DNA of 64,000 bases from Ideonella sp. (GTDB lineage: Bacteria > Pseudomonadota > Gammaproteobacteria > Burkholderiales > Burkholderiaceae_C): the NCBI GenBank assembly GCA_015075545.1, contig JABTUC010000004.1, forward strand, positions 1 to 64,000. Direction: 5' to 3'. The notes under the pieces were generated by a model. It was not told where the DNA came from. It saw nothing but the letters and a program-made list of their open reading frames with translations, and searched no databases. Made by a program: the position numbers and the translations under genes. Below, in pieces: positions 28,523-37,413 of this stretch (within the stretch, counting starts at the first letter, position 1; every line of letters begins with the position of its first letter).

Positions 28523-30397
28523 ATGCCGAGCCTGCCCAAGAACCCCGCGGCGCGCGCCGCGCTGACCGTCGTCGTGGGGGCTGTCGTCGCCGGCGTCGTC
28601 GTTGCCGGGGTGCTGCCGGCGTACTGGGTGTTCCTCGCGACCTCGCTGCTGGTGTCGGCGATCGCGCTGCAGAGCCTGGGCCTCGTCACCGGCCGCGCCG
28701 GCATGATCGCGCTGTGCCAGATGTCGTTCGCGGGCGTCGGCGCGTGGGTGGTCGGCGCGCTCAATGTCGCGCAGTTTCCGGGCGGGCTCGCGGTGTGGGT
28801 GTTGGCGGGCGGCATCGCCGCGGTGCCGTTCGGCGTCGCGATCGGGCTGCCCGCGCTGCGGCTGCGTGGCATCAACCTGGCGATCGTCACGCTGGGTTTC
28901 GCGGCCGCGTTCGACTCGGTGCTGTCGACGATCTCGTTTCCCGGGCAGACGAAGTTCCTCGCGGTGCCCAGGCCCGAGGCGTTCGACAGCGATGCCGGCT
29001 ATTTCGTGTTCGTGCTGATCTGGTACACGGCGATCGCGGTCGCGCTCGAGCTCATCGCCCGCTCGCGCCTCGGGGCCGGCTGGCTTGCGCTGCGGCACTC
29101 CGAGCGCGCCGCGGCTGCGCACGGCATCAGCATTCCGCGCGCCAAGCTGTCGGCGTTCGCGATCAGCGCGTTCGTCGCCGGGATATCCGGCGGTCTGCTG
29201 GCCGGCTTTCTGGGCACGCTGGTGTCGGACAACTTCAACATGATCCAGTCGATGGTGCTGTTCGCCGTGGCCACGATGGCCGGCGCGCAGTTCGCCGAGG
29301 GCGCGCTGATCGGCGGCCTGCTGATCGTGATCTTCCCCGAGATCCTGCGCCGCCTCGGCCTCGCGCAGGACATCGGCAACGTGGTCTTCGCGATCGGCGC
29401 GACGCAGGCGTTGAGCACCGGCGAGAGCATGAGCGAAGCGTTGCGCCGCAACCTGCGCAAGCTGGTGTCGCGCCGTGCGCGCGCGAGCGGCGCACGGGCG
29501 ACGACACTGGCGGCGCCGCGCAGCCCGCGCCCTGATGCTGCCGCCGCCCCGGCGCGCGCTGCCGGGCGGAGCGCGGAGCCGGCGCCGGTCACCGGTCAGG
29601 CCGCGGCGCCGGCTGGCGTTGCCGATCGCAGCAGCGAGCCGGCGCTCGCGATCGACAAGCTCACCGTGCGCTACGGCAGCGTGGTCGCGCTCAGCGACGT
29701 GCAACTGCGCGTGCCGGCGCGATCGGTGGTCGGGCTGATCGGGCCCAACGGCGCGGGCAAGTCGACGTTCATCGATGCGGTGGCCGGTTTTCTGGCGTCG
29801 TACGGCGGCGAGATCCGTCTCGGCGGTCGCCCGCTCGACGGCGCGCCGGCGCATCTTCGCGCGCGTGCCGGCGTGCGGCGCACCTGGCAGACGACGCGCA
29901 TTGCGCCCGAGCTGACCGTCGGCGCCTACGTCCGCCTGGCCGCCGGGCCGCTGCCCGACGACGAACTGCGCGACCTGCTGCGCTGGCTCGACTGCCCCGA
30001 TGCCGGCCAGCCGATCGCCAGCGTCGATGCCGGCACGCGCCGCCTGCTCGACGTGGCGGGCGTGGTCGCGGCGCGGCCCGCGGTCGCACTGCTCGACGAG
30101 CCCGCTGCCGGGCAGTCGTACGACACCACGATGCGGCTCGGCGAGCGCATTGCCGAGATCCCCGAGCGCTTCGGCACCACCGTGCTGCTGGTCGAGCACG
30201 ACATGGACCTGGTGCGCGCCGCGTGCAGCGCGGTGACCGTGCTCGATTTCGGCTGCGTGATCGCCAGCGGGGCGACCGCGCTGGTGCTCGACAGCGCGGC
30301 GGTGCGCAAGGCCTACCTCGGCGTCGGCGATCACGCCGACGGCAGCCCTTCGGATGCGCAGGCAACCGCGGGCGCCGCCGCAGGAGCGCCCTCGTGA
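28523..30397 (+). CDS. LivM-LivG fusion: ABC permease plus ATPase
   Basis: A 624-residue fusion. Residues 1-310 are a LivM permease (LVTGRAGMIALCQMSFAGVG, LRHSERAAAAHGI), then an Ala/Pro/Arg-rich linker of about 70 residues, then a LivG ATPase with Walker A GLIGPNGAGKST, Q-loop RRTWQTTR, Walker B ALLDEPAAG and H-loop VEHDMDL. Odd point: the ABC signature, normally LSYGQ-like, reads VDAGT (SVDAGTRRLLDVAG), so ATP-site function may depend on LivF. Some Burkholderiales have such fusions. ATG 28523 is chosen by family alignment; the stop overlaps the livF GTG. Confidence 0.88.
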   Translation: MPSLPKNPAARAALTVVVGAVVAGVVVAGVLPAYWVFLATSLLVSAIALQSLGLVTGRAGMIALCQMSFAGVGAWVVGALNVAQFPGGLAVWVLAGGIAAVPFGVAIGLPALRLRGINLAIVTLGFAAAFDSVLSTISFPGQTKFLAVPRPEAFDSDAGYFVFVLIWYTAIAVALELIARSRLGAGWLALRHSERAAAAHGISIPRAKLSAFAISAFVAGISGGLLAGFLGTLVSDNFNMIQSMVLFAVATMAGAQFAEGALIGGLLIVIFPEILRRLGLAQDIGNVVFAIGATQALSTGESMSEALRRNLRKLVSRRARASGARATTLAAPRSPRPDAAAAPARAAGRSAEPAPVTGQAAAPAGVADRSSEPALAIDKLTVRYGSVVALSDVQLRVPARSVVGLIGPNGAGKSTFIDAVAGFLASYGGEIRLGGRPLDGAPAHLRARAGVRRTWQTTRIAPELTVGAYVRLAAGPLPDDELRDLLRWLDCPDAGQPIASVDAGTRRLLDVAGVVAARPAVALLDEPAAGQSYDTTMRLGERIAEIPERFGTTVLLVEHDMDLVRAACSAVTVLDFGCVIASGATALVLDSAAVRKAYLGVGDHADGSPSDAQATAGAAAGAPS

Positions 30398-31167
30398 CGG
30401 GCACCGCCGCGCCGATCCAACGCGCGAAGGCGCCCGACGAGAGTGACGCGGCGGCGCCGGGCAGCGCCGCCCGCCTCGTCGTCGAGAAGCTGTCGGTGAA
30501 CCGCGCGCACCTTCCGGTCGTGCGCGAGGTCGACCTGGTCGTCGACCGCGGCAGCATCAGCGTGCTTCTGGGCTCCAACGGCGCGGGCAAGACCACCTTT
30601 CTCGAAGGCTTGTCGGGGGTGATCCCGGTCGCCGGAGGCCGTGTCGCGCTCGACGGGCTCGAGCTGCAGAAGGCGCGTCCGGGTGTGCGCGCACGCGCCG
30701 GCATCGCCCACGTGGAGCAGGGGCGCACGGTGTTCCGCCATCTGACGACCGACGAGAACCTGCGGGTCGGGGCCGACGTTGCCTCGTCGCTCGACTGGGT
30801 CTACGAGCTGTTTCCCGAACTGCTGCAGCGACGCCACGTGCGCGCGGGCCTGTTGTCGGGAGGCGAACAGCAGATGCTGGTGATCGCGCGGGCCCTGTTG
30901 TGCAAGCCCAAGGTGCTGCTGGTCGACGAGATGTCGGCAGGGTTGGCGCCGATCGTCGTGACCAAGCTGATGAAGACCGTGCGCGAGCTTGCCGATCGCG
31001 GCCTCGCGGTGCTGCTGGTCGAGCAGTTCGCGGCGCTCGCGCTGTCGATCGGCGATCGCGCCTACGTGCTGCGCCGCGGGCGCATGGTGTTCGCCGGGGG
31101 TTGCGCCGAGCTGCGTGGCGACAACCAACGGCTACACCAGCTCTACCTGGGGACGGGAGCCGGCTGA
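30394..31167 (+). CDS. ABC transporter ATPase (LivF)
   Basis: A 257-residue LivF ATPase. Walker A GSNGAGKTT, Q-loop VEQGRTVFRHLT, intact signature LSGGEQQMLVIARALL, Walker B VLLVDEMSAGLAP (Met replaces the usual Pro) and switch VLLVEQFAALAL. A low-complexity N-terminal stretch of about 30 residues precedes the domain. GTG at 30394 overlaps the LivMG stop (GTGA). It ends the operon; about 80 bases later the convergent oxygenase gene ends, and GCCGGT-CA-ACCGGC in that gap may form a short hairpin. Confidence 0.88.
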   Translation: MTGTAAPIQRAKAPDESDAAAPGSAARLVVEKLSVNRAHLPVVREVDLVVDRGSISVLLGSNGAGKTTFLEGLSGVIPVAGGRVALDGLELQKARPGVRARAGIAHVEQGRTVFRHLTTDENLRVGADVASSLDWVYELFPELLQRRHVRAGLLSGGEQQMLVIARALLCKPKVLLVDEMSAGLAPIVVTKLMKTVRELADRGLAVLLVEQFAALALSIGDRAYVLRRGRMVFAGGCAELRGDNQRLHQLYLGTGAG

Positions 31168-31249
31168 GGTCACCTCGCCGGTCAACCGGCCGCGACCATC
31201 GCACGACGCGTGCCGCCACGGCACCGCCGAGCGCGACCTCAGACGCGCG

Positions 31250-32104
31250 CTACCGGAACTCGCGCTCGCGCAGCCACTTGGTGGCGACCCACTTCTCGCC
31301 CTCGATCACCGGCAGCCCGGCGTGCAGCGTGCGCGTGACGGCGTGCGGGCGGTCGTAGCTGAAGAACACGGCGTTGCCTCGCATCGCGCCGACCTCGACG
31401 CCGGCGTCGGGGAACGCGGTGCCGCCGCCGCGCGCCGGCGTGTTGAGGTACATCACCAGCGTGCCGACGCGCTGGCCGCCACGCTGCACGATGGTGGGCG
31501 TGCCCGGCTGCGCAGGGTCGAAGTAGTCGTGGTGCGGCTTGTACTGCGCGCCCGGCCGGTAGTGCAGCACCTGCAGGCCCTCGCCGTTGACGAGCGGCCA
31601 GTTCAGCAGCGCGGCGATGCGCCGCTCGATGCGCTCGATCAGCGGCTGCTCGCCGCGCTCGAAGAACATGCCGTCGCTGGTGCGCGACTCGTGCACCTCG
31701 GAGCCGCCGCTCGGGTTGTGCACGGTCTCCGATCGCATCAGGCGTGGCCGCGCGAGCGCGATCATCTGCTCGCACTCGTCGTCGGACAGCAGGCCGCCGA
31801 ACACGACCAGCCGCGGGCTGCGCATCGCCATCAGCACCGCGACTTCGCGATCCGGTGTCCGCAGCACGCTCGCATTGGAGGCCAGATCGGGCTCGGGCAC
31901 CGGCACCGCAGCGGGCAGCGCCGCCTGGCTCGCCTGGTGTGCTGCGAGATGGTCGCGCAGCGTGGTCTCCAGCGCATCGAGCGCGGTCTCCTCGTCCCAG
32001 CCGCTGCTGCGCATCGATTGCAGCACGTCTTCGGGCTGGCACCCCGCTCTGGCCTGCGCGACGATCCACTCGCGCAATTCGCTGGTGATCGCCTGGCCGC
32101 TCAT
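31250..32104 (-). CDS. 2OG-Fe(II) oxygenase, prolyl 4-hydroxylase-like
   Basis: A 284-residue protein with a C-terminal prolyl-4-hydroxylase alpha domain. Iron ligands are in KPHHDYFDP (HxD) and the distal His in PHAVTRTLHAG; the 2-oxoglutarate Lys is in GEKWVATKWLRER. RTSDGMFFERGEQPLIERIE is typical of the family. The N-terminal 70 residues are helical and acidic (REWIVAQARAGCQPEDVLQ) and resemble a small helical bundle seen in related bacterial P4H proteins. Expected reaction: hydroxylation of a peptide substrate with decarboxylation of 2-oxoglutarate. Monocistronic by context. Confidence 0.9.
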   Translation of the reverse strand: MSGQAITSELREWIVAQARAGCQPEDVLQSMRSSGWDEETALDALETTLRDHLAAHQASQAALPAAVPVPEPDLASNASVLRTPDREVAVLMAMRSPRLVVFGGLLSDDECEQMIALARPRLMRSETVHNPSGGSEVHESRTSDGMFFERGEQPLIERIERRIAALLNWPLVNGEGLQVLHYRPGAQYKPHHDYFDPAQPGTPTIVQRGGQRVGTLVMYLNTPARGGGTAFPDAGVEVGAMRGNAVFFSYDRPHAVTRTLHAGLPVIEGEKWVATKWLREREFR

Positions 32105-32345
32105 GGTGACGATTGTGGCAGTTCGCTGCGGCGCGCTCGGCGCGCCAATCTTTGCCAGATGTGTCGCCCCGCGGGCCGACAGCCCGTCCGCTTGTCACGG
32201 ACGAGCGGCAGCGCACCCGCGCGAGCAACAAACCTTCACGCGGCGTTGACCTTCGCGCGGTCAACATGCGCTCGCCGCGGGCGTTGATCGAAGGCGGCCG
32301 CGAAGGTGGCCCACCGCAACCCCCAATCAAGCCAAGGAGTCGACC

Positions 32346-32924
32346 ATGACCCGCACCCATCTTCTGGCGTGCCTGCTGCTGGGCAGCAGCGCCGCGTTCG
32401 CCCAGACGCCTGCGAACACGGTGCAGCGCGACGTCAACCAACAGCAACGCATCGAGCAGGGCCTGCAAAGCGGTGCCCTCAGCACCCAGGAAGCCGCGAG
32501 GCTCGAGCGCCAGGAGTCGCGCGTCGACCAGATGCAGACCCGTGCGCTGAAAGACGGCACGCTGACATCGACCGAGCAGGCCAGGCTTGGTCGCGCACAG
32601 AACAAGGTGAGCCGCGATATCCACGGCGCCAAGCACAACGGCATCACCGGCAACCCGCAGTCGGCGTCGTCGCAGCGCATGCAGGCCGACGTGCAGCGCA
32701 ACGTCAACCAGGAGCAGCGCATCGCCAACGGCATGAGCAGCGGCGCACTCACCAACCATGAAGCAGCCCGGCTCGAACGCGGCCAGTCGAAGGTGGCCCA
32801 GGCGCAGGCGCGCGCCGGCCGCGACGGCCACGTCGGCGCCCACGAGCAGGCGCACGTGCAGCGCGCCGAGAATCACCAGAGCCGGCGCATCTTTCGCCAG
32901 AAGCACGACGCGCAGCACAACTGA
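32346..32924 (+). CDS. Secreted protein with duplicated helical repeats
   Basis: A 192-residue protein with signal peptide (MTRTHLLACLLLGSSAAFA-QTP). The mature part is two similar halves: residues about 25-98 and 114-189. Each begins VQRxVNQxQRI, then GxxSGALxxxEAARLERxxSxV, then DGxxxxxEQAxxxRAxNxxSRxI and ends near KH. Sequence is charged, helical and rich in Gln, Arg and His. AAGGAG lies before the ATG. It resembles a widespread, uncharacterised set of periplasmic repeat proteins in Burkholderiales (recollection). Function unknown. Confidence 0.78.
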   Translation: MTRTHLLACLLLGSSAAFAQTPANTVQRDVNQQQRIEQGLQSGALSTQEAARLERQESRVDQMQTRALKDGTLTSTEQARLGRAQNKVSRDIHGAKHNGITGNPQSASSQRMQADVQRNVNQEQRIANGMSSGALTNHEAARLERGQSKVAQAQARAGRDGHVGAHEQAHVQRAENHQSRRIFRQKHDAQHN

Positions 32925-32947
32925 CCCGGCTTGCGCCCGCCGTGCAA

Positions 32948-32968
32948 CGGCCCGCACTGCGCGGGCCG
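32948..32968. terminator. Hairpin between convergent genes
   Basis: CGGCCCGC (32948-32955) and GCGGGCCG (32961-32968) form a perfect 8-bp stem with a 5-base loop, between the stop codons of the secreted repeat protein and dnaE2. There is no T run, so it may be a weak or bidirectional terminator only. Confidence 0.45.
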
Positions 32969-32989
32969 CTGCGCTCCAGGGTCACGGGC

Positions 32990-35900
32990 TCAGCGGAAGT
33001 CGCGACTCCTGGCGCTCAGGCCCTGCAGCAGCGCCGTGTGGTCGATCAGCTTGCGCGCGATCAGGTGGCGCACTTCGCCCTCGCACTGCCACACGCCGTA
33101 CACGGTGAGCAGCGTCGCGGCCAGCAGCGGCTTGCGCTGAGCCTGCGCCACCTGCGGCCAGACGATCACGTTGACCGCACCGGTCTCGTCTTCCAGCGTC
33201 ACGAAGATCACGCCGTTGGCGGTTTCGGGCCGCTGGCGGTGCGTGACCAGGCCGCTGGCGCGCGCGAGTTGGCCGTTGCGGCAGCCGGCGAGCACGCACG
33301 CCGGCTGCACCCGCAGCGCCGCCAGCTGCTCGCGCAGCAGCGCCAGCGGATGGTTCTTCAGCGACAGCGCGGCGCTGCGGTAGTCGGCCAGCAGATCTTC
33401 GCCGGCGCTGGGCGCACGCAGCGCGGCGCCCGCCTCGTGCGTGCGCGTGGCCGCCAGCATGCGCGGCGCGCGCGTGTCGACGCCGGCGCTGGCCCACGCC
33501 GCCTGGTGGCGGTGGCCGGTGAGCGGCGCCAGCGCATCGCCTTGCGACAGCAACTGCAGCGCGCGCGCGTCGAGCGCGGCGCGGCGCGCCAGATCCTCGA
33601 CGCTGTCGAAGCGGCGCTCGTCGCGCGCGCGCACCAGACGCTCGGCCGCCTCCTGCTGAAACCCGAGCAGGCGGCCGAAGCCCAGCCGCACCGGCCACGA
33701 AACATCGCCGCGCGCAGCGGGTTCGCCCGCATCGCCGGGCTCGAGCGTGCTGTCCCATCGGCTCGCCAGCACGTCGACCGGCAGCACCTGCACGCCGTGC
33801 GCGCGCGCGTCGCGCACCAACTGCGCCGGCGCGTAGAAGCCCATCGGCTGGCTGTTCAGCAGCGCGGCGAGAAACGCATCGGGATGGTGGCGCTTGATCC
33901 ACGCGCTCACGTACACCAGCAGCGCGAAGCTCGCGGCGTGGCTCTCGGGGAAGCCGTATTCGCCGAAGCCCTCGATCTGCGCGAAGATGCGCTCGGCATA
34001 CTCGCGCGTGTAGCCCTTCTCGACCATGCGGCCCACCAGCCGCGCGTGGAACGGCCCGAGGCCGCCCTTGCGCTTCCACGCCGCCATCGCGCGGCGCAGC
34101 GCATCGGCCTCGCCGGGCGTGAAGTCGGCCGCCAGGATCGCGAGCTGCATCACCTGCTCCTGGAAGATCGGCACGCCGAGCGTGCGCTGCAGCGCCTGCT
34201 TCACCTCGGCGCTCGGGTAGTCGACCGGCTCCTCGCCGCTGCGTCGTCGCAGGTACGGATGCACCATGCCGCCCTGGATCGGCCCGGGGCGCACGATCGC
34301 CACCTCGATCACCAGGTCGTAGAAGCTGCGCGGCTTCAACCGCGGCAGCATGCTCATCTGCGCGCGGCTCTCGACCTGGAACACGCCCACCGAGTCGCCG
34401 GCGGCGAGCATGTCGTACACCGCCTTGTCCTCGGCCATGACGCCGTCCGGGTAGAGCACGTCCTGCAGGCGGAACTCGGGCAGATTTTTCTTCTGCGCGA
34501 TGAACGCGAGCGCGCGCTTGATCGCGCTCAGCATGCCGAGCGCCAGCACGTCGACCTTGATGAGGCCGAGCGTGTCGAGGTCGTCCTTGTCCCACTGGAT
34601 CACGGTGCGGTCGGCCATCGCGGCGTTCTCTACCGGCACGAGGCGCGACACGTCGTCGCGCGCGATCACGAAGCCGCCCGGGTGCTGGCTGAGGTGGCGC
34701 GGAAAGCCGATCAGCGTGCGCGTCAGCTCGACCCATAACCGGCACACCGGTGCATCGGGGTCGAAGCCGTTCTCGCGCAGATGCTCGTCCGTGATGCGCC
34801 GCGCGCGGCCGGGCCGGCTCGCGCCGGGTGACACCGCATCGGACGGCGCCGGCGCCGCGTCGCTCCACCACTGCTGCCCGCGCGCCACCGCGGCGATGCG
34901 GTCGAGGTCGATGCCCAGTGCGCGGCCGATGTCGCGCAGCGCCGAGCGCGGCCGGTAGCTGATCACCACCGCGGTCAGCGCGGCGCGGTGGCGGCCGTAC
35001 TTGCGGTAGATGTACTGGATCACCTCCTCGCGGCGCTGGTGCTCGAAGTCGACGTCGATGTCGGGCGGCTCGTTGCGCTCGGCGCTGACGAAGCGCTCGA
35101 ACAGCAGCTCGCTGCGCGCCGGATCGACCTCGGTGATGCCCAGGCAGTAGCAGACCGCCGAGTTGGCCGCGCTGCCGCGGCCCTGGCACAGAATGCCCTG
35201 CCCGCGTGCCCAGCTCACCACGTCGGCCACGGTGAGGAAGTACGGCTCGTAGCGCAGGCGCGCGATCAGCGCCAGCTCGTGCTCGAGGCTGCCGCGCACC
35301 TTGGGCGGCACGCCGTCGGCGAAGCGCTTGCGCGCGCCGGCCTCGGTGAGCGCGCGCAGCCAGCTCGCGGGGGTGTGGCCCTCGGGCACGATCTCTTCGG
35401 GGTATTCGTAGCGCAGTTCGTCGAGCGAGAACGCGCAGCTCGCGGCGATGCGCACCGTGGCCGCCAGCCAGTCGGCCGGGTACAGCGCCGCCAGCCGCTG
35501 GCGCGATCGCAGGTGCGCCTCGGCGTTGGGCTCGAGCGCGAAGCCGCACTCGGCCACCGGTTTGTCGAGCCGCGTCGCGGTGAGCGCATCCTGCAGCGGC
35601 TTGCGCGCGCGCACGTGCATCAGCACGTCGCCGGCGGCCACCAGCGGCAGGCCGGTGAGCGCGTTGAGCCGCTCGGCGACCTCGACGCGCTGCGCGTCGT
35701 GCGCGCGGTGCAGCAGCTCGACCGCGAGCGCCGCCCGCTGCAGGCCGAACCAGGTCTTGAGCCACATCGCGTGTGCGAACTGCGCCTCGAACGGCAGCGC
35801 CGGGTCGACCACCATCAGCGCGAAGCAATCGGGCAGCCCCGCCAGGTACGGCGCATGCGGCACGCGGCCTTCGACGTCGCTGGCCCACGCGGTGTAGCTG

Positions 35901-36274
35901 CCCTTGCCGGCGCGGCGACGCGCCACGGTGATCCACTGCGCGAGGTTGCCGTAGCCGCGGCGCGACTGCGCCAGCAGCACCAGCCGCGGCCCCGGCCGAG
36001 CACCGGCCACCGCCGGCGCCAGCCGCATCTCGGCGCCGACGATCAGGTGCAGCGCGAGCCGCCTGGCCTCGCCGTGCGCGCGCACCACGCCGGCGAGCGA
36101 GCATTCGTCGGTGATCGCCAGCGCGGTGTAGCCCAGAGCGTGCGCGCGCGCCACCAGCTCCTGCGGGTGCGAAGCCCCGGTGAGGAAGCTGAAGTTGCTG
36201 CGGCAATGCAACTCGGCATAGGCGGGCAGGCGCTCGACGCGCGCGCCTGCCTCGCCGCCGGCGGCGCCGGGCAT
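32990..36274 (-). CDS. dnaE2: Error-prone DNA polymerase DnaE2 (ImuC)
   Basis: A 1094-residue C-family polymerase of the DnaE2 type. The PHP domain starts at YAELHCRSNFSFLTGASHP (residues 19-37). The palm has GRGSAANS (365-372), catalytic Asp pair in PDIDVDFEHQRREE (404-417) and DKDDLDTLGLIKVDVLALG. The tail has the OB-fold part (NGVIFVTLEDETGAVNVIVW). In other bacteria it performs translesion synthesis with ImuA and ImuB; neither gene is nearby. A LexA box lies 21 bases before the start, indicating SOS control. Length is normal and the frame intact. Confidence 0.95.
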   Translation of the reverse strand: MPGAAGGEAGARVERLPAYAELHCRSNFSFLTGASHPQELVARAHALGYTALAITDECSLAGVVRAHGEARRLALHLIVGAEMRLAPAVAGARPGPRLVLLAQSRRGYGNLAQWITVARRRAGKGSYTAWASDVEGRVPHAPYLAGLPDCFALMVVDPALPFEAQFAHAMWLKTWFGLQRAALAVELLHRAHDAQRVEVAERLNALTGLPLVAAGDVLMHVRARKPLQDALTATRLDKPVAECGFALEPNAEAHLRSRQRLAALYPADWLAATVRIAASCAFSLDELRYEYPEEIVPEGHTPASWLRALTEAGARKRFADGVPPKVRGSLEHELALIARLRYEPYFLTVADVVSWARGQGILCQGRGSAANSAVCYCLGITEVDPARSELLFERFVSAERNEPPDIDVDFEHQRREEVIQYIYRKYGRHRAALTAVVISYRPRSALRDIGRALGIDLDRIAAVARGQQWWSDAAPAPSDAVSPGASRPGRARRITDEHLRENGFDPDAPVCRLWVELTRTLIGFPRHLSQHPGGFVIARDDVSRLVPVENAAMADRTVIQWDKDDLDTLGLIKVDVLALGMLSAIKRALAFIAQKKNLPEFRLQDVLYPDGVMAEDKAVYDMLAAGDSVGVFQVESRAQMSMLPRLKPRSFYDLVIEVAIVRPGPIQGGMVHPYLRRRSGEEPVDYPSAEVKQALQRTLGVPIFQEQVMQLAILAADFTPGEADALRRAMAAWKRKGGLGPFHARLVGRMVEKGYTREYAERIFAQIEGFGEYGFPESHAASFALLVYVSAWIKRHHPDAFLAALLNSQPMGFYAPAQLVRDARAHGVQVLPVDVLASRWDSTLEPGDAGEPAARGDVSWPVRLGFGRLLGFQQEAAERLVRARDERRFDSVEDLARRAALDARALQLLSQGDALAPLTGHRHQAAWASAGVDTRAPRMLAATRTHEAGAALRAPSAGEDLLADYRSAALSLKNHPLALLREQLAALRVQPACVLAGCRNGQLARASGLVTHRQRPETANGVIFVTLEDETGAVNVIVWPQVAQAQRKPLLAATLLTVYGVWQCEGEVRHLIARKLIDHTALLQGLSARSRDFR

Positions 36275-36295
36275 AGTGAAATGGGCCGATCAAAA

Positions 36296-36311
36296 CTGTA
36301 TGTTCATACAG
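36296..36311 (-). promoter_or_regulatory. LexA (SOS) box upstream of dnaE2
   Basis: CTGTATGTTCATACAG is a perfect CTGT-N8-ACAG palindrome, and the flanking AA and TA extend the match to the known LexA site. It lies 21 bases upstream of the dnaE2 ATG, so LexA bound here would block transcription. On its other side, 36312-36470 holds no recognisable gene, so it probably serves dnaE2 only. Confidence 0.9.
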
Positions 36312-36470
36312 TATCGACCCATGCGATCAGGATCGTCAAGGCCGTCGGCACACCATTGCCACCGTCGGTGGCGGCGTGGCGCCCCATTGCGCGCGCTGAA
36401 GACGCCTCGGCGCCGCGCGCCAGCGCAAACTGCTGTGGCGCGTGGCGCAATGCCGCGTCGGCGCGAAAGC

Positions 36471-37139
36471 CTACGAACTGCTGACCAGCAGGCTCGCCGA
36501 GCGTCCGCCCAGTGCGGTGCCGCCCAGCAGAATCGCGACGCCGATCGCGAGCAGCGCGACCAGGCTGAGCACCGGGGTGCCCACGCCGACCAAGGCCAGG
36601 ATTCCCAGCACGACCGCTGCGAGACCGATGAGCATCTGCGCGCCCTCGGATCCGATCACTGCGCGGCGGGCGATCCGGCGCGCAGTGAGATGCTGGCCGT
36701 TCGCGACATCGAGCGCATTGATGCGATTCATGGCACCGCATTCGAGGATCAGGGCAGCGCCGATCACGATCGCCGAGATCGCGACCAGGGCGTCCGAGCC
36801 GATGCCCAGCAGCGCCAGTATCCCGAGCACGATCGCCACGCCACCGGCAACGGCTTCGGAACTGACCCCGCCCTCGAACTCGAGCTTCCGGGCTCCGGAA
36901 AGGTGCTCGCGCGATTCGATCTCGCGTGCTCTAGCCGCGATGAAGCTCGCCTGCGCGAGCAACGCCGCGCCGACCACGATCGCGGCGACCGCCGACACGT
37001 ACTCGGGGGCGATTCCGGCGAGCCCGACGATGGCCAGCACCACGGCGGCCGCGCCGCCCAGCGCTTCCACTGCCGATCCCGCTGTCATCGTTTTGAAAAG
37101 ACGCCTGTCTTGCAGCGACGATTCCATGGAGGTTTCCAT
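36471..37139 (-). CDS. Membrane protein with three repeated two-helix units
   Basis: A 222-residue protein of six helices in three similar units, each of the form LGIxALxGIxxxxLxxIxxIVIGAALLxE or close to it. Examples are AAVVLAIVGLAGIAPEYVS, VAIVLGILALLGIGSDALV and AAVVLGILALVGVGTPVLS. Units are joined by charged loops (AAREIESRE-like, NRINAL). No known family is recognised with confidence, though general resemblance to DUF308-type acid-resistance membrane proteins is possible. Preceded by GGAGGTTTCC-like sequence around a second ATG (METSMESS). The 274 bases to the upstream MFS stop (37140-37413) show no gene. Confidence 0.7.
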   Translation of the reverse strand: METSMESSLQDRRLFKTMTAGSAVEALGGAAAVVLAIVGLAGIAPEYVSAVAAIVVGAALLAQASFIAARAREIESREHLSGARKLEFEGGVSSEAVAGGVAIVLGILALLGIGSDALVAISAIVIGAALILECGAMNRINALDVANGQHLTARRIARRAVIGSEGAQMLIGLAAVVLGILALVGVGTPVLSLVALLAIGVAILLGGTALGGRSASLLVSSS

Positions 37140-37413
37140 CTTTCAACTCCTTCCGCAGGCTTGCCGACCCGCCACGCGGACCGGCGTCTGTACTCAGTTT
37201 GACGACGCTTTGCCGCGCGAGTTCGCACTTCCGCTGTCAGGCACGGAGGAATAGTCCGCAGGCAGAGGGAATGCACAATCGACGTAGGGACATCGTGACG
37301 CCGGACGAATCCCAGCCCGTCGTGAGCCAGCCGGCCTCTCGGCGGCGCTGGCTGGTCAGACCTCCGCCAGTCGCATCATGTCGGGGCTCGCCCGCGCACG
37401 CCCCGAAGCGGCC

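Noticed and set aside
20772-30334. Several 600-890-codon minus-strand frames across the catabolic operon
   Set aside because: They are antisense to genes with intact catalytic motifs and have shadow-like composition.
32982-36293. A 1103-codon frame overlapping dnaE2 on the same strand
   Set aside because: Frame-shifted reading of dnaE2; the other frame carries all DnaE2 motifs.
36276-36741. Possible imuA remnant on either side of the LexA box
   Set aside because: No ImuA-like sequence in any frame; the open frames there are Arg-rich shadows.
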